38,749 bases of DNA from Leptospira sp. (GTDB lineage: Bacteria; Spirochaetota; Leptospiria; Leptospirales; Leptospiraceae): NCBI GenBank assembly GCA_027531445.1, contig JAPZRK010000086.1, forward strand, positions 1 through 38,749, written 5' to 3'. Shown here in pieces: positions 21,884-31,037 of the stretch. Position 1 is the stretch's first letter; each line of letters starts with the position of its first letter. A program made the translations under genes and the position numbers. The notes below the pieces were generated by a model. It was not told the DNA's origin. It ran no database searches and was given only the letters and a program-made list of their open reading frames with translations.

Positions 21884-23941
21884 ATGGTTTGGTTGCAAAG
21901 ATTCTTTTTTTTATTTTGTATTTTTACTCTTTTACTTATAAAAGCTCCTGATTTAGAAGCACAGGTTTTATTCACGGGCCAGATTTTAGATCTTCGAACG
22001 AATAAATCTTTCGGTGGTACAGGTCAAAAATGGAACTTCCGTCCGGGTGATTCACCAATAGCGCCCGCATCTCCTGGGGAATCAGATGACGAGGATCCCG
22101 ATTTTGAATCTATTGCGCCTTTACGCTTTTCAAATGCATTGCCTGTTCTCACCGATGAAGTCAAAAACGGTTGGATATCCGGATTTCAGATACAGACTTC
22201 CTGGGATCGAGTGAGAGATGGTGACGGCGAAGTTTACTTTCCAAATTTTGCAGAATACTTTCAAAAGTACAAAGGATACGGTTGGTATCGAACCGAAATC
22301 CTTATCTCCCAAGATGACCTGCGTAGCAGATTCAAATCTCGTTATCTCACACTCCGTCTTGGTCAAATCAGTCAGGCTGATGCTGTGTATTGGAATGGTC
22401 ATTTCATTGGAAGTACTGGACTTGCTTTAGATACTACTTCCGATACAATATTAGAAGACCGTTATCTCTTTGCCGACAAAACTCGCTTCTATCGAATACC
22501 AGTTGGACAAATTAAAACATCTGAACCGAATGTGCTCGCTGTACGCGTGTTTTCAAAGTATCCTTTGAGTCCAGGGCTATCACATGATAAGTATTATATT
22601 TCATCACAAAGATATTCCGAACGGGCAGAATATTGGAATGATTTCAAAAAAATCTTTGTTATCGTACTTACCATGTTACTCGGAGCATTCTATTTGTACT
22701 GGCAGTTCCTCTTCCGAAAGGATGAACATGCAACGATTTATTTTGCAATAGGATCGTTTTTTATGGCAGTCAATACATTGTTCCAAAGCCAAATCATTTA
22801 CTCTATATTAAACGATGGTTTTTGGATCAAAAAAATTGAATACGCCACATGGATTGGACTCACTCATTTCCTTTTTAACTTTGTAGTCCAATTTGCCCAA
22901 GTGCATAAAGGTTGGATTCGCCGTGCGAATTTTTTTGTGGATGGGATGGGGATCATCGCATTTGTAGCAGTTTTCCTTTTTCCTGATCTTTATACTCTCT
23001 CACGATTCTTTTTCTTTTGGTCTTTTCTTACTATCATACTTGGACTTTCACTTTGTTATATAGTTTTTTTAGGAAGAAAGATTCCGGCGATGGGAACTGT
23101 TTCTTTTGGAATGTTAATCATGGTGGGCCTAATTCTCAACGATGTATTGGTTGAACTCCAATGGGAGTTGTATCCGAACGAAACGTTCATGAAAGATTAT
23201 GCATTCGCTGGATTTTCGATTTCTGTTGCTTTGTCTATCATTGGAAATATGGTTGCTTCTCGAAAATTAGTTGAAAAACAAAAAGAAGAAAAAGATAGAT
23301 TGTCACGTTATTTTTCGCCAGAAGTAATGGAGACAATAGTCAATGACGCAATCAAGTTAGGTGGTGAGGAAAGGGAAATTGCTACTTTATTTTCTGATAT
23401 AGTAGGATTTACAACCTTTTCCGAAAAGAATTCTCCTGCCGTGGTTTTGGCGAGTCTCAATACCATTTTTGAATCCCTATCGGATTTGATTTTCCATTAC
23501 TCCGCGACTTTAGACAAATTTATAGGTGATGCCATTATGGCATTTTGGGGCGCACCGACAAAAACAGATTTAGATGCTTATCATGCTATCGCTTGTGCAG
23601 TTGATATGCAAAAACGTATGGTTCAGATTAATAAAGATTTAGGCCTACCTCCCGAAACATTTCGACTTCGCATAGGTGTGAACTTTGGTGACGCGATAGT
23701 TGGCAATATTGGATCTGTTAGACGAATGGATTATACTGTGATCGGTGATGCAGTCAATACTGCCGCAAGACTTGAAAGCCATGGTACGCCTGGACGTGTG
23801 GTCGTCTCAGAAGCGGCTTTCCTTGCCGCCGGTGGGGATACATATATCAAGTATGACGAAACCAAAGAACTGACATTAAAGGGAAAGGCAGAACCAGTTA
23901 AGGTCTACTATATCACTGAAGTTTTAAAAAGGGATATGTAA
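21884..23941 (+). CDS. Membrane-bound class III adenylate cyclase with periplasmic sensor domain
   Basis: A 685-residue protein. ATG 21884 is chosen because it begins a clear signal/anchor segment (MVWLQRFFFLFCIFTLLL); an upstream start would lie inside the divergent methyltransferase gene. Residues about 85-250 form a periplasmic beta-rich domain like the sugar-binding jelly roll or 7TMR-DISM extracellular domain (WYRTEILI, YWNGHFIGSTG, NVLAVRVFS). About seven TM segments (255-455) follow, then a cyclase domain with Asp505 (FSDIVGFT), Lys545 and Asp549 (DKFIGD), and YTVIGDAVNTAARLES. It should turn an external signal into cAMP in the cytoplasm. The ligand is unknown. Confidence 0.9.
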   Translation: MVWLQRFFFLFCIFTLLLIKAPDLEAQVLFTGQILDLRTNKSFGGTGQKWNFRPGDSPIAPASPGESDDEDPDFESIAPLRFSNALPVLTDEVKNGWISGFQIQTSWDRVRDGDGEVYFPNFAEYFQKYKGYGWYRTEILISQDDLRSRFKSRYLTLRLGQISQADAVYWNGHFIGSTGLALDTTSDTILEDRYLFADKTRFYRIPVGQIKTSEPNVLAVRVFSKYPLSPGLSHDKYYISSQRYSERAEYWNDFKKIFVIVLTMLLGAFYLYWQFLFRKDEHATIYFAIGSFFMAVNTLFQSQIIYSILNDGFWIKKIEYATWIGLTHFLFNFVVQFAQVHKGWIRRANFFVDGMGIIAFVAVFLFPDLYTLSRFFFFWSFLTIILGLSLCYIVFLGRKIPAMGTVSFGMLIMVGLILNDVLVELQWELYPNETFMKDYAFAGFSISVALSIIGNMVASRKLVEKQKEEKDRLSRYFSPEVMETIVNDAIKLGGEEREIATLFSDIVGFTTFSEKNSPAVVLASLNTIFESLSDLIFHYSATLDKFIGDAIMAFWGAPTKTDLDAYHAIACAVDMQKRMVQINKDLGLPPETFRLRIGVNFGDAIVGNIGSVRRMDYTVIGDAVNTAARLESHGTPGRVVVSEAAFLAAGGDTYIKYDETKELTLKGKAEPVKVYYITEVLKRDM

Positions 23942-24020
23942 CAATTGATGTATTTCAAAATACACGTTGACTGCTTGCATTTAATTGTTAAACCAACAAT
24001 GACTCAGCATTAGATAAATT

Positions 24021-24617
24021 ATGAATCAGAACAAAAAAAAGATTTTAGTCGTTTTGGGTCATCCGAATCCTAATTCGCTTTGTGCAAAGTTTGCGCAAGT
24101 TTATACCGAGGCGGCAGTAAAAGAAGGTCATTCCGTAGAAATCCTTCGTTTGATCGACCTAAAATTTGACTATAACCTTCGATTTGGATATGGAGCTGAA
24201 TCTATACAAACTATGGAGCCAGATATCAGAGAAAGCCAAAACAAAATTTCAAAGGCTGACCACTTGGTGTTTGTTTTTCCAAGCTGGTGGGCAAGTATGC
24301 CTTCAGTTTTAAAAGGTTGGATTGATCGAGTTTTTATACCCGGATTTTCGTTTCAATACCAAAAGCACTCTCCATTCCCAAAACAGTTGTTAAAAGGGAA
24401 AACTGCACATATTTTGGTGACTATGGACGCACCTACATGGTATTATAAATTGGTCAATTGGTCTCCAGGTATTCGAATATTGAAAAAAGGAACACTTGAA
24501 TTTTGTGGCGTTGGTCCTGTAAAAGTTTCTTATTTTGATCAAGTTAGAAAACGAAAAGAACCAGAAATTGCAAATTGGATCCAGAGGGTAATGAAGTTAG
24601 GTTCGGTCGCCGCTTAG
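24021..24617 (+). CDS. NAD(P)H dehydrogenase (quinone), flavodoxin-like fold
   Basis: A 198-residue flavoprotein of the NQO1/KefF/YwrO family, which reduces quinones by two electrons using NAD(P)H. The N-terminal strand and loop KILVVLGHPNPNSLCAKFA (about 7-25) bind the FMN/FAD phosphate. VFVFPSWWASMPSVLKGWID (about 83-102) is the diagnostic flavin ring-binding motif, and RVFIPGFSFQY follows it as usual. No signal peptide, so cytoplasmic. It stands alone on the + strand between a cyclase and a convergent HD-domain gene. Its substrate could also be a different electrophile. Confidence 0.88.
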   Translation: MNQNKKKILVVLGHPNPNSLCAKFAQVYTEAAVKEGHSVEILRLIDLKFDYNLRFGYGAESIQTMEPDIRESQNKISKADHLVFVFPSWWASMPSVLKGWIDRVFIPGFSFQYQKHSPFPKQLLKGKTAHILVTMDAPTWYYKLVNWSPGIRILKKGTLEFCGVGPVKVSYFDQVRKRKEPEIANWIQRVMKLGSVAA

Positions 24618-24632
24618 TCCTTTCCAATATCT

Positions 24633-26084
24633 TTAAATACTCAGTTTTGTCGCTAAGTCGAACAAAGGTTCATTGAGATCCGGATCGATGATATAAATAA
24701 TCCTTTGAGTGCTTGATGTTTGTGAAGCTAAATCTGTTACTGCTCTTCTTCGATCCATTTTGATATCAGTTTTATCAAAATCTTCGATATAGTATTTGAG
24801 CCCTCGTTTAAAGATGGGTTTGATCGTACATATTCTTTGAATTTTTGGACGAGTCTGGTAGCGATCTAGTCCCACTACTTTACAGATGTCAAAGTGGCCT
24901 CGTTTTTCAGAATCAACAGATACGGTGATTACAAAATCTCCGAGATTTATAATATTCTCATTATTGGTTAAACTAGCCCCTAAATAGTCGAGCAAATGTC
25001 GAATATTTTTATTGCTATAAGAAAAGAACGAATCATTTACAATGATTTTTAGAGCGGTTGCTGATTTGTAAGCTTCTCGCCATGGTTGGTTTGATGTCAA
25101 TGAGGCATATTCACTAGCTAATGAAAGTATTGCGATGTCTTCTTCGAAATTTACCGAAGATGCGTTGCTTTCTTGAATTCGGAGTTGAGCTTCAATGTCT
25201 TCGATGATTTGTTTTTTGCTGACATCTTTGGCAAATTTATCACGGACGAGCATAAGCCTGTTAAATACATTTTTAGTATCAGGGAAGTTATTGTTAATTC
25301 CATTTCCACGAAAGGGTCTATGGTGATTCAAAACCAAAGTTCGAATTTCTGTGGGAATATCAGATGCGGACAAGGTCATCAAATAACTAAGAGTAGGGTG
25401 TTGTTGGATTAAGGTATACTCATCTTTTGATAGATTGGGTCCTTCGGTTAGGTTGAGCTTGGCGTAACCTATATCTGCTAAAAAACTTGCCGTCATGATA
25501 GCTAGATGATCTTTTTTGTTAGGTTTTTTGTCTTCATCGGCTACAATTTTTTTGGTTCTAACTTTCATGCCCATAGCAACAATAGTTCGTTTGGTCATAA
25601 GTTCAGATTCCAATGGAACGCCAGCTACATTAAGTATTTCTAATATATTAAAAAGACCATGTTCAAATACGGGATTGCTCGTAAAATCGTCAAGGACAGC
25701 ATTCATCGATTTTTGAACTCGTGCAGAATGATCTAATGAGAATGTTTCTTTTCTAAGGTCATTCAAAAGGTTTGCAGTCTGTTTTGCAAATTCTGTAGTT
25801 TTTTCAGCATCGAATAGTTTTACATTTTTCGGATCTGATTCATCGCTTCCAACTCTTAGCTTTTTTGAATCTGTAGAAAGATAATATGCTCCTTGGAGTT
25901 CAATTTTGAGTAATTTGCCAAAGTCATCCTCTGTGGGATTCCTCTTTTTGGGCATGATGATTTTGCCATCTTTATCATAAAGGTCGATAGAGATGAATTT
26001 ATTTTTCCGAAATGTATTCAATGAATCTTCAGAAAATTCAAACTGAACGAGTTGATCCGTTGAAACCGGTTCTTGTTGACTCAA
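24633..26084 (-). CDS. Degenerate HD-GYP-type protein
   Basis: A 483-residue cytoplasmic protein with TTG start (26084), preceded by AAGGCGG. The centre (about 115-350) aligns with HD-GYP c-di-GMP phosphodiesterases: LSKDEYTLIQQHPTLSYLM, LVLNHHRPFRGNG and SLTSNQPWREAYKSATAL keep the frame of the family. Key residues are altered: the HD dyad reads ALADIG-like (Ala203-Asp204 in FLADIGY), and the GYP motif reads GIN at 262-264. HH at 254-255 and His229 remain. It is therefore probably not an active phosphodiesterase and may be a binding or scaffold protein. The N-terminal about 100 residues and C-terminal about 120 residues are unassigned. Confidence 0.75.
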   Translation of the reverse strand: MSQQEPVSTDQLVQFEFSEDSLNTFRKNKFISIDLYDKDGKIIMPKKRNPTEDDFGKLLKIELQGAYYLSTDSKKLRVGSDESDPKNVKLFDAEKTTEFAKQTANLLNDLRKETFSLDHSARVQKSMNAVLDDFTSNPVFEHGLFNILEILNVAGVPLESELMTKRTIVAMGMKVRTKKIVADEDKKPNKKDHLAIMTASFLADIGYAKLNLTEGPNLSKDEYTLIQQHPTLSYLMTLSASDIPTEIRTLVLNHHRPFRGNGINNNFPDTKNVFNRLMLVRDKFAKDVSKKQIIEDIEAQLRIQESNASSVNFEEDIAILSLASEYASLTSNQPWREAYKSATALKIIVNDSFFSYSNKNIRHLLDYLGASLTNNENIINLGDFVITVSVDSEKRGHFDICKVVGLDRYQTRPKIQRICTIKPIFKRGLKYYIEDFDKTDIKMDRRRAVTDLASQTSSTQRIIYIIDPDLNEPLFDLATKLSI

Positions 26085-26369
26085 AATTTCCGCCTTTTTG
26101 GAAGAGAATGATCTGATGTTAAATCTATTTCAAACCCATTTATAAGACGAGTGGATTTTGATTTCTCTGATCGTTCAAATGTTACTTTTGTGTTTTAATT
26201 TTAAAATTTGGATCGAAACAAGCGAGAATCGAGCGCTGTGGAATTTTATCGGCGAAAATCAGAAAGTTGTAATCACTGCCAATGGTAGCGATAATTTCTA
26301 CAAAGCATTTAAACAACTAAATATGCGCAATCCTACCTCAAGAACATTCTAATAAGAAAGGATTCTCGA
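26085..26369. other. Intergenic region between divergent genes, nothing specific seen
   Basis: This 285-base gap lies between the degenerate HD-GYP gene and ndh, which diverge, so it should carry both promoters. I see no tRNA, no strong hairpin and no clear promoter pair. The 64-codon + frame at 26158-26352 has no ribosome site or recognisable content. AAAGGA at about 26355-26360 is the ndh ribosome-binding site. Confidence 0.4.
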
Positions 26370-27635
26370 ATGAAACAAAAGAAGAAAGTGATCGTCATCG
26401 GCGCAGGATTTGCGGGGTTGCAAGTCATCAAATCACTTGCCAATCAGAAGGAGTTTGAGGTCGTTGTGATCGACAAAACAAACCACCATTTATTTCAGCC
26501 TCTACTTTACCAGGTGGCGACGGCTGTTTTGTCACCCGCAGATATTGCGATACCCACTCGAACCATTACTACTCAATTTAAAAACGTAATACTCTACATG
26601 GCCAATGTAGACAAAATCGATCCCGAGTTAAAAGAAGTTCACTTTGCAGGTAAAATCGAAGTATATGATTATCTAGTATTTGCGGTAGGTGCGCAGACAA
26701 GTTATTTTGGAAAAGATGATTGGAAACAATATACATTTGGCTTAAAAAACTTGAAAGATGCCTTGGGTATCCGAAGACAAATTTTGCTCTCCTTTGAAGA
26801 GGCTGAGTTGTCTGGAGACCCTCAGATGATAGAGCGTTTGTTAAACTACGTTATTATTGGCGGTGGACCTACGGGCGTTGAGTTGGCAGGTTCAATTGCA
26901 GAACTTTCGCACTATATCATTCGTAAGGACTTTCGAGTGATCGACTCAGCGAAGACCAAAGTTACCCTGATCGAAGCGGGGCCTAGACTCCTTTCAAACT
27001 TTCATGAATCATTGAGTGATTTTACAAAAAGTAAATTAGAAGAACGTGGAGTTGAAGTTCTTTTGAATTCACCTGTTCAGAACATTGACGCTGAAGGTGT
27101 TCATCTTTCCAATCAGACTCTTAAATCGAAAATGATTATTTGGGCCGCAGGTGTAGAAGCCGCGAGTATCACACGTACGTTGCCTTTCGAGAAGGATCGA
27201 TCAGGAAGGATTGTTGTTGATGAATTTTGCCGAATCAAAGGCAAAACAGATATTTTTGTAATTGGTGATGCGGCAAATTTTTCTTACCAATTGGAAAGGC
27301 CATTGCCTGGTGTATCACCTGTGGCAATGCAACAAGGTAGGTTTGTTGCTAGTTTTTTAAAAAATGAAATCAATAGCACAAAACAAAAACCATTCGAGTA
27401 TTTTGATAAAGGAAATATGGCGACGATTGGGAGAACGGATGCAGTAGCAGAATTCTCAATTTTTAAGTTAAAAGGTTTTTTTGGTTGGTTGGGCTGGTTG
27501 TTTGTCCATTTGGTTTATCAAGTGGGATTTAAAAACAAAGTGAGTACTCTCATCAGTTGGATTTGGAGTTATCTCACCTTTCGTGCTGGTGCCCGCCTCA
27601 TCCAAGAAGATATAGGGACACCAAAAAAGATTTAG
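26370..27635 (+). CDS. ndh: Type II NADH dehydrogenase
   Basis: A 421-residue single-subunit NADH:quinone oxidoreductase of the inner membrane that does not pump protons. The first Rossmann motif GAGFAG (11-16) binds FAD; HHLFQPLLYQVATAVLSPADIA (about 39-60) is a family hallmark. The second motif VIIGGGPTGVELAG (about 161-174) binds NADH. IFVIGDAANF and SPVAMQQGRFVA follow as in the family. The C-terminal GFFGWLGWLFVHLVYQVGF is the amphipathic/membrane segment of NDH-2. Ribosome site AAAGGA precedes ATG 26370. It offers a non-coupled respiratory entry, in contrast to the complex I-like Ehr operon elsewhere in the window. Confidence 0.93.
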   Translation: MKQKKKVIVIGAGFAGLQVIKSLANQKEFEVVVIDKTNHHLFQPLLYQVATAVLSPADIAIPTRTITTQFKNVILYMANVDKIDPELKEVHFAGKIEVYDYLVFAVGAQTSYFGKDDWKQYTFGLKNLKDALGIRRQILLSFEEAELSGDPQMIERLLNYVIIGGGPTGVELAGSIAELSHYIIRKDFRVIDSAKTKVTLIEAGPRLLSNFHESLSDFTKSKLEERGVEVLLNSPVQNIDAEGVHLSNQTLKSKMIIWAAGVEAASITRTLPFEKDRSGRIVVDEFCRIKGKTDIFVIGDAANFSYQLERPLPGVSPVAMQQGRFVASFLKNEINSTKQKPFEYFDKGNMATIGRTDAVAEFSIFKLKGFFGWLGWLFVHLVYQVGFKNKVSTLISWIWSYLTFRAGARLIQEDIGTPKKI

Positions 27636-27670
27636 CTGAATAAAAGACGAAGTGAATACCGATGGTCTAC

Positions 27671-28153
27671 TTAACTTTCTATCGTTGACTCTAGATAAGG
27701 TTTCATTTCGTCTTCAACACTCTTTCGTAATTCCATAAGTTTGATTGCATAATTACGTAGTCTTTCTTCTTTTTCATTTTTTGGTACCCATGGCAATACA
27801 TCTACTGGATTGCCGCTTTGATCAACTGACACGAATACAACGATGCAATGAGTGTTTTTTGTAAATTCTTCTTCTCTCACACCCTTCGAAAAAACATCCA
27901 CAGCAATGTGCATGCTCGTCTTTCCCGTATAGATGATATAGGCATGTGTTTTGACGATATTGCCTATGTGAATGGGATCATAGAATCGAATGCCACCAAC
28001 GTAAACAGTAACACAATATGACTGCGACCACTGAGAAGCGCATGCAAAGGCCGCTTGGTCAATCCATTTCATAACCATACCACCGTGAACTTTGCCACCA
28101 TAGTTGATGTCAGTTGGAGCACTTAAAAATTGTAGCGTAATTTCAGATTTCAT
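27671..28153 (-). CDS. Acyl-CoA thioesterase, hotdog fold (YciA/BACH type)
   Basis: A 160-residue cytoplasmic thioesterase that hydrolyses acyl-CoA to free acid and CoA. The hotdog core runs about 5-125. The active-site segment DINYGGKVHGGMVMKWIDQAA (15-35) matches the YciA/cytosolic acyl-CoA hydrolase pattern DxNxxGxxxGGxxMxxxDxAA, with Asp32 in the acid position. FYDPIHIGNIVKTHAYIIYTGKTSM is the second hallmark. GGAAGGAA precedes the ATG. It is the last of three minus-strand genes separated by 4 and 18 bases. Confidence 0.92.
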   Translation of the reverse strand: MKSEITLQFLSAPTDINYGGKVHGGMVMKWIDQAAFACASQWSQSYCVTVYVGGIRFYDPIHIGNIVKTHAYIIYTGKTSMHIAVDVFSKGVREEEFTKNTHCIVVFVSVDQSGNPVDVLPWVPKNEKEERLRNYAIKLMELRKSVEDEMKPYLESTIES

Positions 28154-28171
28154 AACTTACATTCCTTCCAA

Positions 28172-29212
28172 CTAAAACTGGTAGTTGATCCCTAATTCAA
28201 TACGAGATGTTTGAGTCTGTGTTTGTTGCATTCCATAAGCATCACGATAGGTCTTAAAATGAAATGAGACAGGTTCGGAAGATTCTACAGCTTTGATTTG
28301 ATTCAGATTTGCCCAAGAACGACCTGTAAAATAGGAATGTACCAATTGGCCAAAATAGAGTACTAGTGTGAACTGTTCGAGATGATTGGAAACCTCAGAC
28401 AATCGATTTAAATTTGCCGAATCTTTTTGGAGATTATTGATTTTGTCATAACTTCGGAAGTTTAAAAAGCTTGTAACAACCTCTTGACTGCTAGCTGGTG
28501 TTATGGATATGAGCGTTTGTTGGAGGATAGGCTGAATAAGTGTCAAATCCACTGCGTCCGATGTAATATTGTTTTTTTCGATTCGAATCGCTTCTTTCGA
28601 TCCTAAATAGAGAGCAAGGGAAGTAAAAAAGAGTGATGTGTAGGCGGTACCAATGGTTTCCTCTTTTGCGTAGATATGACCCCAACCCGGAAGTATAATT
28701 GATCGTTGCACAATATCCCAAGGAGATCTCGGAGCTTCGTAGTACCTTCGCCAATCAGTTTGTCTTCCGAGAAAGTCTTCCATTTCCTTTACTTTGATTT
28801 CCAGATCACCTATCCTTCGTTTGTATGAAAGCATGGTTTCTTCAGATTCTCCGACAGGAACTTTGTTTTTCTCTAACACTGCTTCGATCTCTTTGAGCCT
28901 TTCTTCTTCTAATCTTAATGATTCTTCAGCGGCGGCGGAGTCTTTTGCCAGCTTTTCCTTAGCTAGAAGGGCTTTTGCGGATTCTTCGGCCTTTAACCGT
29001 TCCTTTTCGGATGCATTGTAGAGTATTTTATAAATCTTTTTTTTGGAAATGGAACTTTTGGAACCTTTTTTATCAACAAAGGTGACACTCTCCGATGTTT
29101 GATCTAAAATCTTTCCATCCAAAGATTTGCCAGATTGAAAAACGATAGTTTCTGACCAAACGGGTATTACACTAACAAGAGCCAAAAAAAAGAAAATCTG
29201 GCAAAATTTCAT
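28172..29212 (-). CDS. Exported or membrane protein with coiled coil, function unknown
   Basis: A 346-residue protein beginning with a secretion signal (MKFCQIFFFLALVSVIPVWS). Residues about 22-65 form a small beta module (SGKSLDGKILDQTSESVTFV). A charged, Ala/Glu/Lys-rich coiled coil covers about 70-145. Then RSIILPGWGHIYAKE (about 168-182) resembles the start of DUF5683-type membrane segments, with a hydrophobic stretch after it (TAYTSLFFTSLALYL). The C terminus ends in LGINYQF, a pattern common at the ends of outer-membrane proteins. Location in the envelope is likely; function is not known. It starts four bases after the stop of the preceding gene. Confidence 0.7.
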   Translation of the reverse strand: MKFCQIFFFLALVSVIPVWSETIVFQSGKSLDGKILDQTSESVTFVDKKGSKSSISKKKIYKILYNASEKERLKAEESAKALLAKEKLAKDSAAAEESLRLEEERLKEIEAVLEKNKVPVGESEETMLSYKRRIGDLEIKVKEMEDFLGRQTDWRRYYEAPRSPWDIVQRSIILPGWGHIYAKEETIGTAYTSLFFTSLALYLGSKEAIRIEKNNITSDAVDLTLIQPILQQTLISITPASSQEVVTSFLNFRSYDKINNLQKDSANLNRLSEVSNHLEQFTLVLYFGQLVHSYFTGRSWANLNQIKAVESSEPVSFHFKTYRDAYGMQQTQTQTSRIELGINYQF

Positions 29213-29216
29213 AGGT

Positions 29217-29663
29217 TTATGTACCTCTAGTGGGGGATAGTTCGGGGAAAGACTTAAGAAAGTCAGCGATTCGTAAAAAAATCCAGATTTTCTGTTCTTC
29301 TCTAGATTTTGGATCAGAAATAGCCTTTAAAACATCAGATATCAATGCTTTCGTGAATCCTGGATTCGACAGATTCGAATATTCTTTTTTTTCATCAATT
29401 GAGTCCCCGAATTTTTTAAGCTGATTTAGAAATGTCAAATAAAATGGCTGATCTATATCAAAATAAACTTGATACTTCAAAAATTCAGATTTCACTAATT
29501 CGATTTGGGCTTCGTTTTTACTGACACCATCTTTAAATTCCGTCTCCGTTATATGATTTCTTTCATAGGAATATTCCAAAGAGGTCATATCAGTTAGGAT
29601 TGGTAATCCTTCATGCCAATTTAGAAATTGAAACATTGCTTTTTGTATCTCTTCTGAGTGCAT
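29217..29663 (-). CDS. Unrecognised small soluble protein
   Basis: A 148-residue protein with no signal peptide, membrane segment or motif I recognise; it appears mainly helical and acidic. It heads a three-gene minus-strand group: four bases separate it from the coiled-coil protein gene, and the thioesterase gene comes next. Start at ATG 29663. The upstream region is divergent to the receiver-kinase gene. Confidence 0.65.
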   Translation of the reverse strand: MHSEEIQKAMFQFLNWHEGLPILTDMTSLEYSYERNHITETEFKDGVSKNEAQIELVKSEFLKYQVYFDIDQPFYLTFLNQLKKFGDSIDEKKEYSNLSNPGFTKALISDVLKAISDPKSREEQKIWIFLRIADFLKSFPELSPTRGT

Positions 29664-29720
29664 AAAATTTAGTTGTCTTTTGATTGAATCACAATTGTCG
29701 TATTATCGAAACCCAATATT

Positions 29721-29734
29721 GAAAATTAATTTTC
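29721..29734. promoter_or_regulatory. Perfect 14-base palindrome in a divergent promoter region
   Basis: GAAAATTAATTTTC is its own reverse complement. It lies in the 135-base gap between the divergent small-protein gene (29663) and the light-signalling unit (29799). A symmetric AT-rich site here could be an operator for a dimeric regulator, but such palindromes also arise by chance in AT-rich DNA. Confidence 0.25.
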
Positions 29735-29798
29735 TTTGATTTTGTAAAAATCGATCCCTCAAAAATGAAAGAAATTCTCGTCTAAGTATATCAAATTT

Positions 29799-31034
29799 AT
29801 GAACCAAATCAATGTCCTCTTGGTTGAAGATGAAGCACCCACACGCAATTTTTTAGCCCAAGCACTCATTTCGGCAGGTTACCTTGTGACTAAGGCTGAA
29901 AATGGCGAAGAAGCACTGCAATTATACAAAAAAAACGATTTTCCCGTCATTCTAACGGACTTGGAGATGCCCGTCATGGGTGGCAAGGAACTGATCAGCA
30001 AAATTATAGATTTGGAATCTGTTTGCCCGCCGATGATCATTGTTCTTACAAGCCATGATGAATCCAGTGTGATCGTAGAAGTGATGAAAAAAGGAGTTCT
30101 TGATTATTTAATAAAGCCAGCGAATGCCGACGAGATCTTAACTAAAGTCAAGTTTGCCTCCAAGAGTTATGATCTCAAACGGATGCAAATCATTTTGGAA
30201 AAAGAAAAAGAGATTCGACTCAAAGAACAATTGGATTGGCTCAATTATAAAAATGCTTTTGCCAACAAAGAAGCCAATTCTTTCAACGATAACTTGATTC
30301 ATAATATGCGTCACAATTTGGGACAAAGTGGTGGTTTTGGCAATCTAGTGAGTCTCCTAGAGCTGATTTACAACGAAGCAAAAAAAGATGGAGACGAGAT
30401 TCGGATTGATAAAGAAATTTTTGAATTACTCCACCAATCCGTACAAATGATAGACAAAACTTTTGTTTCTCTCGAGAATATTTCCCGGATCTCAGAATCT
30501 GAAATTACCTTAGAACCACTTTCTATTTCCAAACTATATGAATTTGTAGCCACTTTGGCAGTTTCATTTGCCGATATTGCAAAGGTTGGATCACATCTTA
30601 TTATATTAGGTGATCCCAAAGAATCTTTTTCTAATCAATATGTTAACGTAAACCTTAAACATTTTGAAGAAGTCATAAAAGAATTGCTAATCAATGCATG
30701 TAAGTTTTCAGAAATGGATTCAAAGATATTTATTATTTTTAGGATAGAAGGTAAAATGTTTCATCTATCGGTTGTTAATGAGCCGAAAAAAGGGATGCCC
30801 GTATTGGGAGTTCCGATCGAGTATTCGAATCTTGTCTTTGAGCCTTTTTACCGAATCAATAAATTTATATATGAAAATTATACAAGTTTAGATTTGGGAT
30901 TGGGACTTTCCATGGTTAGAACGATCGTACAAAAAATGAAAGGGGAAATTTCTATTTCCAATATCCAAGACTTCATTTCATTGGAAGCTCAGAATATCAG
31001 AGTGGATGTTGGCTTGCGGATTCCTCTCGCCTAA
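29799..31034 (+). CDS. Hybrid receiver / histidine kinase-like ATPase
   Basis: A 411-residue cytoplasmic protein. Residues 1-118 are a receiver domain with acidic pair Glu10/Asp11, phosphoacceptor Asp54 (ILTDLEMP), Thr84 and Lys106 (LIKP). A helical part (about 125-215) contains NLIHNMRHNLGQ (His168/His172), a possible phosphotransfer H-box. The C-terminal HATPase domain has the N-box EVIKELLINACKFSE and a G-box LDLGLGLSMV. The receiver-first order suggests that its kinase activity is set by phosphorylation from a partner. The bacteriophytochrome gene starts four bases after its stop codon, so that kinase is the obvious partner. Confidence 0.85.
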   Translation: MNQINVLLVEDEAPTRNFLAQALISAGYLVTKAENGEEALQLYKKNDFPVILTDLEMPVMGGKELISKIIDLESVCPPMIIVLTSHDESSVIVEVMKKGVLDYLIKPANADEILTKVKFASKSYDLKRMQIILEKEKEIRLKEQLDWLNYKNAFANKEANSFNDNLIHNMRHNLGQSGGFGNLVSLLELIYNEAKKDGDEIRIDKEIFELLHQSVQMIDKTFVSLENISRISESEITLEPLSISKLYEFVATLAVSFADIAKVGSHLIILGDPKESFSNQYVNVNLKHFEEVIKELLINACKFSEMDSKIFIIFRIEGKMFHLSVVNEPKKGMPVLGVPIEYSNLVFEPFYRINKFIYENYTSLDLGLGLSMVRTIVQKMKGEISISNIQDFISLEAQNIRVDVGLRIPLA

Positions 31035-31037
31035 AAA

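Noticed and set aside
26158..26352. 64-codon + frame between the HD-GYP-like gene and ndh
   Set aside because: No ribosome-binding site, no recognisable content and a weak hydrophobic start; not supported beyond chance.
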